From: Mycobacterium xenopi
Lineage (GTDB): Bacteria > Actinomycetota > Actinomycetes > Mycobacteriales > Mycobacteriaceae
Direction of reading: 5' to 3'
DNA: 64,000 nucleotides
Assembly (NCBI RefSeq): GCF_009936235.1
Contig: NZ_AP022314.1
Location: forward strand, 4,836,001-4,900,000
Made by a program: the position numbers and the translations under genes. The notes below the pieces were generated by a model. It was given only the letters and a program-made list of their open reading frames with translations. It had not been told where the DNA came from and searched no databases. Below are positions 9,140 through 19,750 of the stretch, in pieces. Within the stretch, counting starts at the first letter, position 1; every line of letters begins with the position of its first letter.

Positions 9140-9290
9140 CAACGTGAACGGCGGCGCCCATCAGTGGCTAGAACCGATTTCCGACGCGTTGACCCCGAAA
9201 CAGCTGTCACGGCAAGGAAAAGCATTCGGCTGGCTGTCCTCACCGCCATGCAAGAGCTTCCGGCGCGGCAGCGCGGTGTTGATCCCAAGC
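9140..9290 (+). pseudogene. Sigma-70 (ECF/SigG-like) gene scar
   Basis: Two frames together read a piece of an extracytoplasmic-type sigma factor: AHQWLEPISDAL in one, then RLAVLTAMQELPARQRGV in the next. The second matches the region 4 entry (LPxRQRAV) of sigma-70 proteins. A frameshift separates them near 9190, and the sequence stops at RGV before the helix-turn-helix proper. There is no start or rest of the gene. The surrounding bases between 8979 and 9428 hold no intact gene. Confidence 0.5.
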
Positions 9291-9428
9291 TGTTTGCCGC
9301 ATTCGGCCTGCCGCCAACCCGCTGAGCCGTTGAGCGACGGCAGCGATCCCGTTTACCAGGCAACTTTGCGGTCGGTGTTAGGTAATAGTCGTATGTCTTG
9401 GCCGCGGCAGACGTGAAGGGTAACGCGA

Positions 9429-12400
9429 TGAGGGTTCCGGGTGTGGCCACCGTTGTCGGTGGCGTGGCCGATGGCGCGGTGCGGGTGGTGCGAGCCGGCG
9501 TGCAGACCGCGGCCGGTGCCGCGGGTGCGGCGCAGTTGCTGACCGCCCCGGTGGTGCGATCGGCCGGACGCGTCGTCGGGACAGCGAGCAACTCGCACCG
9601 CGCGGCCGCACCGTCGGTGCGTTGGCATACCGAACGACGCCTGCATGTCGACCTGGATCCGCTGCTGCCTTTTCCGCGCTGGCATCAGCATGCGGAAGCG
9701 GTAGAGCGGGTGGCCCGCAAGGTTCCGGGCGTGTCGTCGGCCCATGTCGAGCGTGCCCTGGGTCGGCTGGTGGTCGAGCATGAGGAATCCGTCGACGGCG
9801 ACACGATGACGAACGCGGTGCGTGATGCGGTGACATCCATCGCGGTCGACGGCATTGACCACGAGCCGGCGCCTCGGATAGCGCCCTTCGCCGACCCCGG
9901 AGATCCCGCGGCGATGCTGGTGCCGTTGACCGCTGCGGCCCTCGACGTGGTCGCGGTCGGCGCCGCGGTGGCGGCTGGCTGAGCCGGCTGCCGGCCGCGC
10001 CGCGAACCGCCCGCGCCGCCGTCGCCGTCCTCAACCAACCCCGGGTGCGGTCGGTCCTGGAGTCGCGGCTGGGCCGGGCGAGTACCGAGATCGCGCTCAG
10101 CGCCTCCTCCGCCGCGGTGCATGGGCTTGCGCATTCGTTCGGCACACCATTGTTGGACTTGGCGCATCGAGGTTTTCAAATCTCCGAAGCCGCGGCCCAT
10201 CGCCGAACCTGGGGGCAGCGCGAACCCGAGATGGCCTCACCGCAGCGTCCACAGGCACCGGTGGTTCCCGTCATCTCGTCGATCGGCGCCGGCCCGCAGC
10301 CATCCGGCTCCCCACAGCCCGACGGTGAGCCCTCACACGTCGTGGTCGACGGGGCCGTCGACGCGGCGATTGACACCGCCAAGGGCGCAATGCCCGGCCC
10401 GGTCGAGCAATACCTGGAACAAGCGGCCAACGGTTCGTTGGTGGCCGCCGCGGGCACGTTGCTGGCGGCGGCGGATCCGAGGCCGTCGCCGACGCGATCT
10501 TGGCTGCGATACCCAAAGCAGCTGTCTACGGCCGGGAAGCCTTCGCCGCGGTGTTGGGCCGCGGGCTGGCCGAAAGCGGGCAACTGGTGCTCGACCGGGG
10601 CGCGCTGCGCCGCCTCGACCGGATTCAGGTCATCGTCATCGACGGCGCGGCACTGCGCGGCGACGCGCGGGCGGTGCTGCGAGCCACAGGCGGCGCCCCG
10701 GGTGGGACGACGACCGGGTCTACGAAGTCGCCGACGCGCTCCTGCACGGCGAACAGGCGCCCGAGCCCGATCCCGACGAGCTACCCGCCACCGGCGCACG
10801 CCTGCAATGGCTTCCACCGCAGGGCCCGGCGGCCACCCCGGCCGAAGGCCTGGAGCGCGCCGACCTGGTGGTCGACGGCAAACACGTGGGCAGCGTCGAA
10901 GTGGGCTGGGAGGTCGACCCGTTCGCGATCCCGTTGCTGCAAACCGCGCACCGCACCGGGGCCCGGGTGGTTTTGCGGCACGTCGCCGGCACCGACGATC
11001 TGGCGGCCAGCGCCGCGGTCGCCCATCCGGCGGGCACCCCGCTGCTGAAGCTGGTTCGCGACCTGCGGGCCGACCGCGGGCCGGTGCTGCTGGTCACCGC
11101 GCTGCACCCGGATTTCGCGTCCACCGACACGCTGGCGGCACTGGCTGTCGCCGACGTCGGAGTCGCCCTCGACGACCCGAAAGCGGCCACCCCGTGGACC
11201 GCCGACATCATCACCGGCACCGACCTCGCCGCGGTAGTGCGGATCCTGTCGGCGCTTCCCGCCGCCCGGCGCGTGAGCGAGACCGGTGTGCACCTCGCGC
11301 AGGGCGGCAGCACACTTGCCGGACTGATCGCCGTCACCGGCCAACCCGGGCAAGCCAACCCGGTGGCGCTGCGACGCTGGCTCAGCCCGGTGAACGCGGC
11401 CGCCGCGACCGCCCTGATATCGGGCGCCTGGTCGGCCCGGAAGGTGTTGCGGCTGCCCGAGCCCACCCCGCAACCGCTGACCGCGTGGCACGCCCTGGAT
11501 CCCGAGATCGTCTACTCTCGGCTGGCCGGTCGGAGGCGACCACTGGCGGCCGAGCCGGGCGTGTCGTCATGGCAACGCTTCCTCACCGACCTATCCGACA
11601 GCCCGCCGCTGGCGCCGCTGCGCGAGCCGGCCCGTGCCGCGGGCCGGTTACTGGCCGCGACCCGGGCTGAGCTTCGTGATCCGCTGACCCCGATCTTGGC
11701 GGTGGGCGCCGCGGCGTCGGCCGTTGTGGGCAGCAATGTCGATGCGCTGCTGGTCGCCGGGGTGATGACCGCCAACGCGCTAGTCGGTGGGGTGCAGCGG
11801 TTACGCGCGGAGCGTGCGGCCGCCGAGCTGTTCGCCGAACAGGAACGCTTCACGCGCCGTGTCGTCGTCCCGGTGATGGCGACGACACGGCGCCGCTTGG
11901 ACGACGCCCGGCACACCGAACGCATGGTCACGGTGCCCGCCAGTTCGCTGCGGCCCGGCGACATCATCGACCTGGCCGCTCCGGAGGTGGTACCCGCGGA
12001 TGCGCGGCTACTGGTCGCCGAGGATCTCGAGGTGGACGAATCCCTGCTCACCGGTGAGTCGCTGCCGGTCGACAAGCAGGTGGAGCCCGTCGCCGCCGAC
12101 GATCCCGATCGGGCCAGCATGCTGTTCGAGGGCAGCACCATCGTCGCCGGGCACGCGCGCGCCATCGTCGTCGCCACCGGGTCGGCGACCGCGGCGCAAC
12201 GCGCGATCTCCGCGGTTTCCGACGTCGAACCGGCAGCCGGCGTGCAGGCGCGGCTGCGGGAGCTGACCAGCAAGGTGCTTCCGCTGACGCTCGCCGGTGG
12301 CGCCGCGGTGACCGGCTTGGCGTTGCTGCGCAGGGCGTCGCTGCGTCAGGCGGTCGCCGACGGCATTGCCATCGCCGTGGCCGCGGTCCCCGAAGGGCTG

Positions 12401-14220
12401 CCGTTGGTGGCATCGGTCGCCCAGCTGGCCGCCGCACGTCGGTTGTCGCGCCGCGGGGTGCTGGTCCGCGCGCCGCGCACCATCGAAGCGCTGGGCCGCG
12501 TCGAAACCGTCTGTTTCGACAAGACCGGCACGCTGACCGAGAACCGCCTGCATGTGGTGTGTGCCGTGCCGGCCACCACCGACCCGACCCGGGCATTCCC
12601 CGACTTGGCCGATCCGCAGGCCGCCGAGGTGCTTTTGGCCGCCGCGCGGGCTTGTCCGGAGCCGGAGGATCAGCACGGACACGCGCATGCCACCGACGAA
12701 GCGATCATCTCCGCAGCCGGTTCGCTTGGCGGCCAAGCTGATTCGGAGTGGACGGTGATTGCGGAGGTTCCGTTCGAGTCCAGTCGCGGATTCTCGGCCA
12801 CGATCGGCGCACTGCGGGACGAGGCGCAAGCACCGATGCTGGTGCTCAAGGGCGCACCCGAACAGATCTTGCCGCGCTGCCGGTTTGCCGAGCCCGAGGC
12901 CGAGCGCGAGCATGCCGAGTCGGTGGTGCACGGCCTCGCCGAACGCGGCTTGCGGGTGCTGGCGGTGGCGCGGCGCCGCTGGGACGGCGACACCGCCGAG
13001 GAGTCCGACACCGACGCCGACGCTGTCGAAGCCGCCGCCCAAGATCTGGAACTGCTCGGCTATGTCGGCCTGGCAGACACCGCTCGACCGTCGGCGCGGC
13101 CGCTGATCGAAGCGCTCCAGGATGCCGGGCGACGCGTCGTGCTGATCACCGGAGACCATCCCGTCACCGCCCGGGCCATCGCCCACCAATTGGGCCTGCC
13201 GGCCGACGTGCGGGTAGTTACCGGAGCCGAACTCGCCGGGCTCGACGAGGACGCCTGCGCCAAACTGGCCTCCGAGGTCCAGGTTTTCGCCCGCGTCAGC
13301 CCGGAACAAAAGGTGCAGATCGTGGCGGCGCTGCGCCGTTGCGAGCAGGTGATCGCGATGGTTGGCGACGGCGCCAACGACGCCGCCGCGATCCGGCTGG
13401 CCGATGTCGGTATCGGGGTGAGCGGCCGCGGTTCGTCAGCCGCCCGCGGGTCGGCCGACATCGTGTTGACCGAAGACGACCTCGGTGTGCTGGTTGACGC
13501 ACTGGTTGAGGGCCGCGGCATGTGGAGCGGCGTGCGCGATGCGCTGACCATTCTGGTGGGCGGCAACGTGGGCGAGGTGATCTTCACCATCGTCGGCACC
13601 GCGTTCGGCGCGGGACGCGCACCGATCGGGACGCGCCAACTGCTGTTGGTGAACCTGCTCACCGACATGTTCCCCGCGCTGGCGGTGGCGGTTACCCCGG
13701 TATTCCCCGAACCTGAAGACAGCGACGAACAAACCGGTGACGGCCTCGATGAGGCACACCGCGCCTACCAGCGTGCGGTGCTCACCGAGCGGCGCCGTCG
13801 CTGGACACGCCGCTGATGCGGCAGATCGTCAGCCGCGGTGTGGTCACCGCCGCCGGCGCCACCGCAGCCTGGGCCATCGGGCGTTGGACACCGGGAACCG
13901 AAAGACGCACGGCGACCATGGGATTGACCGCACTGGTCGGTACCCAGTTGACGCAAACCCTGCTGACACGCCGCCACAGCCCGCTGGTGGTGGCCACCGC
14001 GCTGGGCAGCGCCGCGGTTTTGGTGGGCATCGTCCAGACCCCGGGCCTTAGCCAGTTCTTCGGGTGCACGCCGCTGGGCCCCGTCGCCTGGACGGGCGTC
14101 ATCGGCGCGACCGCAGCGGCGACCGCCGTCTCGGCGCTGGCCCCGAACTGGTTGACCAAGACCGTCGACGCGTCGGCGTCCGTGCCAGACATGGCCCCGC
14201 GGCTGCGGGTCGTGGAGTAG
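9429..14220 (+). pseudogene. ctpI: CtpI-type P-type ATPase, broken by four frame changes
   Basis: The frames together spell a large cation-transporting ATPase of the mycobacterial CtpI type. ATG 9429 opens MRVPGVATVVGG; frame changes occur near 9978, 10475, 10700 and 13795, where homology continues in another frame. All catalytic motifs lie in the longest frame (about 10700-13800): TGES dephosphorylation loop, DKTGTLTE phosphorylation site at about 12518-12541, MVGDGANDAAAI hinge. The C-terminal membrane part (QTPGVSQFFGCTPLG-like region) is read from 13816 to the stop at 14220. Each break is consistent with a one- or two-base indel in a C/G-rich run. As written the gene cannot make the full pump; sequence error at some sites cannot be excluded. 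Confidence 0.8.
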
Positions 14221-14231
14221 ACAGTACGCTT

Positions 14232-15794
14232 TCAGGTCGTCAGTTGGCTTCGCACGACCTTGCCGGCGGGGTTGCGTGGAATGCTACTGACGATGCCGAT
14301 GTCTCTCGGCTGTTCGAATCGGGAAACCTTGTGCTTCAGGTATTCCCGTACCGCGGCTTCGTCGATGCCGGTGTCCGGCCGGGGCACGACATAGGCGGCT
14401 AGACGATGACCGAACCGGTCGTCGGGAACCCCGACCACCGCATAGTCGGCGATGTCAGGATGCTCCGCCAGCGCGTTTTCCACCGCCCGCGGATAGACGT
14501 TTTCCCCGCCGGAGACGATCATGTCGTCTTCGCGACCGACGATGTAGAGGCGCCCGGATTCGTCGAAGTATCCCATGTCGCCGGTGCTGCTCATGTTGTC
14601 GACGACGGCTTTGGCGCCGCCGCCGGTGTAGCCCTGTGCGGTCAGCTTGCCGCCGACGAACACCCGCCCGATGACATGGGACCCGACCGGGTTGCCGTTT
14701 TCGTCGAGAATGCGCACCGGGCAGCCGGCCACCGGTCTACCCACGGTTTCCGGAGCCTCGCGCAAGTCGGCCGGTGTGGCCAAAGCTCCGATGCCGACCT
14801 CGGTGGAGCCGTAGCCGTTGTAGAGGATGTCACCGTAGGTGTCCATGAACCGTCGCGCCACACCGGGATCCAGGCGGTCGCCGCTGGATAGCACCACCCG
14901 CAGGTACGGCACCGGGTTGCGGGCCCGCACGGCGTACGGCAGGTCAAGGATGCGCGCCAGCATCACCGGCACGGCGGTAAACGCCTGGGCGCGGTGCAGC
15001 GACGCCTGCGCCAGCGCGGCCTCGGCGTCGAATCGCCGCCGAGTCAGGATGGTGCCGGCCAGGCCTACGGACAGCATGGTCATGCCCAACCCGAGACCGT
15101 GAAACATGGGTACTGCCACCGAAATTCGCGAGCCGATCCGGAGCCCGGTGCGATCGAGTATCGTCGCGCCGACGCCGACCGCCGATATTATCCGCGGGGT
15201 GCGGGGCACACCCTTGGGTTTACCGGTGGTACCCGATGTCAGCAGGACGATCCGGCCTGCTGTCGCGACTTTGGGCCGCTTATGCTCGGGGGTCTCGATC
15301 GTTGCCGGGTCGATCGCCGTCATCGATTCTCCGGTTGCCGCCAGCTGTCGGACAAATTCGTTGTCGCACACCACGGTTGTGATCCGGTGAGTGCTCAGCG
15401 CAGCGGCCAGAGCATCGGTGCGGAACTCCGTGTTGACCAAGACGACGTCGGCACCGACCAACGCGACCGCGAACACCGCCTCGAGGAAGCCGCGGCCGTT
15501 GCGGCACAGGATTCCGACCGCCTGCCCGGGTCGAACGCCGCGGCGGTATAGCTCGCAAGCGACGGCCTCGGTCTTCGACTGCAGCTCGCGGTAGGTGATG
15601 GCGCCGTCGTCGTCGATGATGGCCGCTCGATGCGGCGCGCGGGCCGCCGCGATGGTCAGCAACGTAACGGGATTGGTGCCGCCGCGGCGCATCTCGCGAA
15701 GCAGGCGATGCGCCTGGGCAGGGCCTGGCGGCGTGAGCAATCGGGAACGCAGCAGCGCTCGGGCCGCGGTGGTGACCACGCTCGCGGTCGTCAT
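14232..15794 (-). CDS. Acyl-CoA ligase (FadD12-like)
   Basis: A 520-residue ANL ligase starting at the ATG that overlaps the SDR stop (ATGA). Motifs: LLTSGTTGKPKGVPRTPR (P-loop), YNGYGSTEVG, STGDMGYFDESGRLYIVGRE, and C-terminal RNPAGKVVR carrying the catalytic lysine. N-terminal arginine-rich helix HRLLREMRRGGTNPVTLL is typical of the mycobacterial FadD12 group; I assign this by pattern memory only. It is the second gene of an SDR-ligase pair. The substrate is unknown. Confidence 0.88.
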   Translation of the reverse strand: MTTASVVTTAARALLRSRLLTPPGPAQAHRLLREMRRGGTNPVTLLTIAAARAPHRAAIIDDDGAITYRELQSKTEAVACELYRRGVRPGQAVGILCRNGRGFLEAVFAVALVGADVVLVNTEFRTDALAAALSTHRITTVVCDNEFVRQLAATGESMTAIDPATIETPEHKRPKVATAGRIVLLTSGTTGKPKGVPRTPRIISAVGVGATILDRTGLRIGSRISVAVPMFHGLGLGMTMLSVGLAGTILTRRRFDAEAALAQASLHRAQAFTAVPVMLARILDLPYAVRARNPVPYLRVVLSSGDRLDPGVARRFMDTYGDILYNGYGSTEVGIGALATPADLREAPETVGRPVAGCPVRILDENGNPVGSHVIGRVFVGGKLTAQGYTGGGAKAVVDNMSSTGDMGYFDESGRLYIVGREDDMIVSGGENVYPRAVENALAEHPDIADYAVVGVPDDRFGHRLAAYVVPRPDTGIDEAAVREYLKHKVSRFEQPRDIGIVSSIPRNPAGKVVRSQLTT

Positions 15795-16657
15795 GGCCGG
15801 CGCTTGGGCTCGATGGCGTACCGATACCACAGCCGCGCCGCCCAATCCACCGGCCCGGCCAGTGCCACCGTGGCGAGTTCGGCGGGCCAGACCCACCATG
15901 GCTCGATGGTGCGGGGACGCTCGATGATCGCTTTCGCGACGACGTCGGCGGCCTCGTCGGCGGATAGGCCCGGCAGTTTGCGCAGCAACGGGGTGGGTTC
16001 GGTCATCCGGGTGTGCACCAAGGCCAGATAGATCGTGGTGACATCGACGCCGTCGGCATGCAACTCGGGGGCGACGCTGCGCAGCCAGATGTCGAAGGCT
16101 CCCTTCGATGCCTGGTAGGCACCCCACTGCGGGCCGGGCGGCACCCGCACCCCGACACTCGAAATGCTGATGATGTGGCCGCCACCGTGCTCCCGCATCG
16201 CGGGCAGCACCCCGAGCAGCAGCCGGATCGGGCCCAGGTAGTTGACGTCTATGGTGCGCTGGAAGTCGTGCGGGCGGTCGTACTGGTGATGTAGCGAGCG
16301 CCGGATCGACTTGCCGGCATTGCTCACCACGATGTCCAGTGGGCCGTGGTCGTCGGCGATGCGTTTGGTCAGCGCGCTGACGGCCGCTTCGTCGGTGAGA
16401 TCGGTCGGGTAAGCGACCGCTCGTCCGCCACCGGCGGTGATCGCTGCCACCAGGTCGTCAAGCCGATCGGCCGAGCGGGCGACGGCGAGCACGGTCCCTC
16501 CTGCAGCGGCCACCACACGCGCGGTCGCCTCACCGACGCCGTAAGACGCGCCCGTCACCAACACCGTTTTGCCGGCAACGGCTCGGCGCAACTTGTCGGG
16601 ATCGGCAACCCGCGGCGGGTTGACCAGCTCGTCGATCACCTTGGCGGTCACGCTCAT
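15791..16657 (-). CDS. Short-chain dehydrogenase/reductase with N-terminal extension
   Basis: A 288-residue SDR. After a ~30-residue N-terminal extension come the cofactor motif TGASYGVG (residues 35-42), SNAGKS, and the catalytic YQASK with upstream serines in ISISS. A hydrophobic C-terminal stretch (ELATVALAGPVDWAARLWY) suggests membrane association. It is translationally coupled (ATGA) to the acyl-CoA ligase downstream, a pair repeated in other mycobacterial lipid loci. NAD(P)-linked oxidoreduction is known for the family; the substrate is not evident. Confidence 0.88.
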   Translation of the reverse strand: MSVTAKVIDELVNPPRVADPDKLRRAVAGKTVLVTGASYGVGEATARVVAAAGGTVLAVARSADRLDDLVAAITAGGGRAVAYPTDLTDEAAVSALTKRIADDHGPLDIVVSNAGKSIRRSLHHQYDRPHDFQRTIDVNYLGPIRLLLGVLPAMREHGGGHIISISSVGVRVPPGPQWGAYQASKGAFDIWLRSVAPELHADGVDVTTIYLALVHTRMTEPTPLLRKLPGLSADEAADVVAKAIIERPRTIEPWWVWPAELATVALAGPVDWAARLWYRYAIEPKRRP

Positions 16658-16852
16658 GCAACCATTCTCACCGCATGCGGCTACTCGACCGGCCGGGCAA
16701 CGTCGGCGGTGGGGCGGTGGGTTCGCCGCGTTTTCGCGCCGCGTTAACGCATCCGGCAGCGGCCGGGCGTAGGCTGCAAATCAACACCCGCTTGATGCGG
16801 CGCGTGTGACGTAATCACCAGTACAGCTTGACATTTGGCGGAAGGAAGGTGC

Positions 16853-17596
16853 ATGACCGATCTGAACACCACCACATTGCCGCCCGCGCTGCGCAAGGCG
16901 CTGGAGCTTTTGATTGATCCGCCGGCAGACCCAGACGTCAGCAAGGGTTACCTCGACTTGCTGGGCGCGGCGTCGGGGCAGGAATCCGCACCGAGCAAGG
17001 GCGTAATCCAGGCGATATGGACCTCGCCGGTGGTGGCGACGATCTACGACACCCAGCAGGCCCTTGTGCGCAGGCTGCTCGGCGTTTTGCGGCTGCCCAT
17101 CGAGTGGTTGAACATCTCGGCCGGCGCCACCGTGCTCGACGTCGGCTGCGGCCCTGCCAGCATCACCGCGTCACTGGCCCACGCGGTCGGGGCCGAGGGC
17201 CTGGTCTTGGGCGTCGACTTGTCCGAGGCGATGTTGTCGCGGGCGGCGCGCACCCAGTGGGGGCCGCAGGTCGGCTTTTTGCGGGCTGACGCGCAACAAC
17301 TGCCGCTTCGCGACCAGACCGTCGATGCGGTGGTCTCGATCGCCGTGCTGCAGTTGGTCCCGAATCCCGCGGCGGCGCTCGCCGAGATGGCGCGGGTGCT
17401 GCGTCCGGGCGGGCGACTGGCCGTGATGGTGCCCACCGCCGGGCGCGCCGCGCGGCTCTGGCGGGTTCTTCCCGATATCGGGGCCTATGTCTTCGGCGAA
17501 GACGAAATCGCCGACATACTGGAAGACCACGGTTTCGTCAGCGTGCGCACCAAGGTCGTCGGCACTTTTCAATGGGTCCGCGCCAAACGCGGATAA
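16853..17596 (+). CDS. Class I SAM-dependent methyltransferase
   Basis: A 247-residue methyltransferase beginning at ATG 16853, preceded by GAAGGAAGG. Motif I is VLDVGCGPASITASLA, motif II LGVDLSEAML, then LRADAQQLPLRDQTVDAV and VLRPGGRLAVMVP, all standard for the Methyltransf_11 group. An N-terminal ~80-residue helical part (LRKALELLIDPP) may cap the acceptor site. It stands between an SDR promoter region and a convergent acyl-CoA dehydrogenase. Acceptor unknown. Confidence 0.87.
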   Translation: MTDLNTTTLPPALRKALELLIDPPADPDVSKGYLDLLGAASGQESAPSKGVIQAIWTSPVVATIYDTQQALVRRLLGVLRLPIEWLNISAGATVLDVGCGPASITASLAHAVGAEGLVLGVDLSEAMLSRAARTQWGPQVGFLRADAQQLPLRDQTVDAVVSIAVLQLVPNPAAALAEMARVLRPGGRLAVMVPTAGRAARLWRVLPDIGAYVFGEDEIADILEDHGFVSVRTKVVGTFQWVRAKRG

Positions 17597-17625
17597 TGAT
17601 GTGACTCAAGGATTTTCGCTTTCCG

Positions 17626-18915
17626 CTAGCCGGAGCGCCGGGATGCGAAGTATTGCTTGTAGGCCTCGGCCGATGCGCGTAATTCGGGATTCGCCTGGAA
17701 CTTCGGCTCGAACTTCTTCCACGCCGCCTCTCGTTTGGCCGGGATGTACTCCGTCGGCCAGTACGGGTGTTGCTGCGGCCGGTACTGCGTCAGGAGCCGT
17801 CGGGCGACGGTAGCCTTGTGCACCTCGTCGACTCCGTCGGCGATGCCCATGGTCGGGGCGCTGACGTACATCGCCTGCAGCGGAGTGAGATCCGTTGTAC
17901 CAAGCGAGCCCAAGATGTGCAGCGCGCGAAACGATATCTCCCGCAGCACCTTGGCCATCGTGAACTTGACGGCCGCAATCTCGGTGCGGGCCTCCTGGGT
18001 GCTCGTGTTGTCGATCTTCCACGCCGTGTAGAGCACCATGAGCCGCAGCTGCAGCAGCTCGGCGTAGGAGTCGGCGATCTTTTCCTGCACCATCTGGTGC
18101 TCGGCGATGATCTTGCCGTGCGATTCGCGCGACAGCGCACGCTCGCACATCATGTCCAGCGCCAACTTGCATTGGGCGATGGTGCGCATGGCGTGATGGA
18201 TGCGGCCACCGCCGAGGCGCCGCTGGGCGAGCACCTTGGCACCGTCCTCCGGGCCCAGCAGGTGGTCGAGGGGCACGCGGACGTCGCGGTAGATGATGTG
18301 GTTGTGGTTGCGGGGCTCCGGCATGATCTCGACGCCGGGCGTCTTGCGGGGCACCACAAACATCCCGTTGGTGCACATGACGAATAAGATGTCGGCCACC
18401 CGGCCCGCGGAGGTGAACCACTTCTCGCCGTTGATCACCCACTCGTCGCCGTCGCGGACAGCGTGGGTCTTGAACAGGTTGGGGTCGGAACCGCCCTGCG
18501 GTTCGGTCATCGAGTAGGCGGAAAAAATGTCCTGGTTCAGCAGCGGCTTGAGCCACCGCTCCTTCTGCTCCTCGGTGCCGTAAGCGGCGAGCATTTCCAT
18601 GTTGCCTGTGTCGGGCGCAGCGGCGCCGAACATCGCCGGCGCTGACGGGTACCGGCCGATGATCTCGTTGAGCAGCGCAAGCTTCAGTTGGCCGAAACCC
18701 GGGCCGCCGAGGTCTTTGTCGAGGAAGATCGCCCAAAGCCCGCGGTCTTTGATCTGCTGTTGCAGGCCGCGCACGTAGCTCTTCACCACGGGGTCCGGTG
18801 AACGGACCGCGTAGGGGAAGACGTACTCGAGGGGCTCGATCTCCTCGCGACAGAATTCCTCGACCCAGTCCAGCTTCCTCTGGAATTCCGGCTCGGTGGA
18901 AAAATCCCAGGCCAC
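17626..18915 (-). CDS. Acyl-CoA dehydrogenase
   Basis: A 429-residue flavoprotein dehydrogenase for alpha,beta-desaturation of acyl-CoA. The start is the GTG at 18915 because a perfect AGGAGG sits five bases upstream; a longer frame exists but is unsupported. Motifs include the FAD/substrate segment YSMTEPQGGSDPN, WVINGEKWFTSAG, and the C-terminal helix region with LRALHILGS-like residues and GIADGVDEVHK around the catalytic base area. Length and pattern fit the larger mycobacterial FadE group. It is convergent with the methyltransferase gene. Confidence 0.9.
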   Translation of the reverse strand: MAWDFSTEPEFQRKLDWVEEFCREEIEPLEYVFPYAVRSPDPVVKSYVRGLQQQIKDRGLWAIFLDKDLGGPGFGQLKLALLNEIIGRYPSAPAMFGAAAPDTGNMEMLAAYGTEEQKERWLKPLLNQDIFSAYSMTEPQGGSDPNLFKTHAVRDGDEWVINGEKWFTSAGRVADILFVMCTNGMFVVPRKTPGVEIMPEPRNHNHIIYRDVRVPLDHLLGPEDGAKVLAQRRLGGGRIHHAMRTIAQCKLALDMMCERALSRESHGKIIAEHQMVQEKIADSYAELLQLRLMVLYTAWKIDNTSTQEARTEIAAVKFTMAKVLREISFRALHILGSLGTTDLTPLQAMYVSAPTMGIADGVDEVHKATVARRLLTQYRPQQHPYWPTEYIPAKREAAWKKFEPKFQANPELRASAEAYKQYFASRRSG

Positions 18916-19015
18916 GGTGCCTCCTGTGGTCAATCGGTTGGCCAGCGGTACAGACGAGTATCGGCCTCCCCCCGACATGCTCGTGGGAGGGGGGCGCATG
19001 CCGCCCGGCCTCACA

Positions 19016-19399
19016 TCAGCCCTGGTCGTCGCCCGCCGGCCGTGGTGTCGGCTCAATCAGAAGCCTGAGCCGCTCGTCAAGCGTGGCATGGAAGCGCCCG
19101 ATCGCGCTTTCGTGCCGACCGAACTCCACGTAGGTGTTGGCGCCGGCGCGTAGACCTCGCTGCACGCCCTGCGACATTTCGTTGTCCTCCAGCGCGCCGG
19201 CTGCGAGCAGGGTGCGTGCACCGGCAGGATCGCGGCCGTTGGCGTATTTCGTTGGCTTCTCAGCCGATTCGGCTGTGGTCATCGCGTAGATGGTGACCAC
19301 GAAATGCTCGACGTAGACCGGGTCGATGACGATTAACAGCACCTGGTCGGGGAATGTCGCAAACATGGCGTTGGGGAACAAGTGATACACATAGGTGGC
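19016..19399 (-). pseudogene. Rieske-type ring-hydroxylating oxygenase, C-terminal fragment
   Basis: The frame reads the C-terminal part of a Rieske oxygenase alpha subunit: YHLFPNAMFATFPDQ, then DNEMSQGVQRGLRAGAN and FGRHESAIGRFHATLDERL. The Rieske Cys-His cluster and the mononuclear-iron facial triad are gone; upstream of about 19399 the frame becomes antisense to another remnant. It lies directly upstream of the acyl-CoA dehydrogenase, so it was probably once the partner oxygenase in a ring-degradation locus. Confidence 0.65.
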
Positions 19400-19449
19400 C
19401 TGTCCGTCGGTGCACCAAGTCGATACGGGCGGTGGTGCGTCGCGTCGCA

Positions 19450-19738
19450 GCGCAGCGACCGCGAGGTGCTCGAGCACGGCATCGAGACCGGCATCATCAA
19501 GCGGTTGCCGCACGGCGCCTACGTCGAACTTCGTCAGCCGCTCGGCCCGTTCCGGCTGCAATACCAGGGGGCGCCGGTACCCAAGCGAATGAACAAGCTC
19601 GCTGTCAGTGGCGCTCCCCCGACCGGCGGCCTGCTCGTCGCCGACCCGCCGGCTGAACGGGATGCTCTTGCCGCCGCGGCATACGCGGCCGGGCAGCGGG
19701 CCCGCACCGCGCTACGGCAACGGCAGGAACGCGGCTAA
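19450..19738 (+). pseudogene. Unidentified C-terminal gene fragment
   Basis: On the plus strand about 95 codons with high GC at third positions end at TAA 19736-19738 (KRLPHGAYVELRQPLGPFRL, APPTGGLLVADPPAERDAL). The codon use is that of a real gene, but no start or upstream domain remains; the sequence meets the Rieske fragment of the opposite strand near 19400-19450. The family is not recognised. The abrupt meeting of two unrelated gene tails marks a deletion or insertion scar. Confidence 0.4.
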
Positions 19739-19750
19739 TCCCGCGGTTGC

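Noticed and set aside
10045..11670. Separate 541-codon gene
   Set aside because: Its first part is the ctpI homologue in one frame and the rest is Arg-rich read-through; it is part of the broken ctpI.
18961..18995. C-run/G-run hairpin before the acyl-CoA dehydrogenase start
   Set aside because: The C and G runs pair only in a stem of about six bases with a large loop; too weak to call a terminator.
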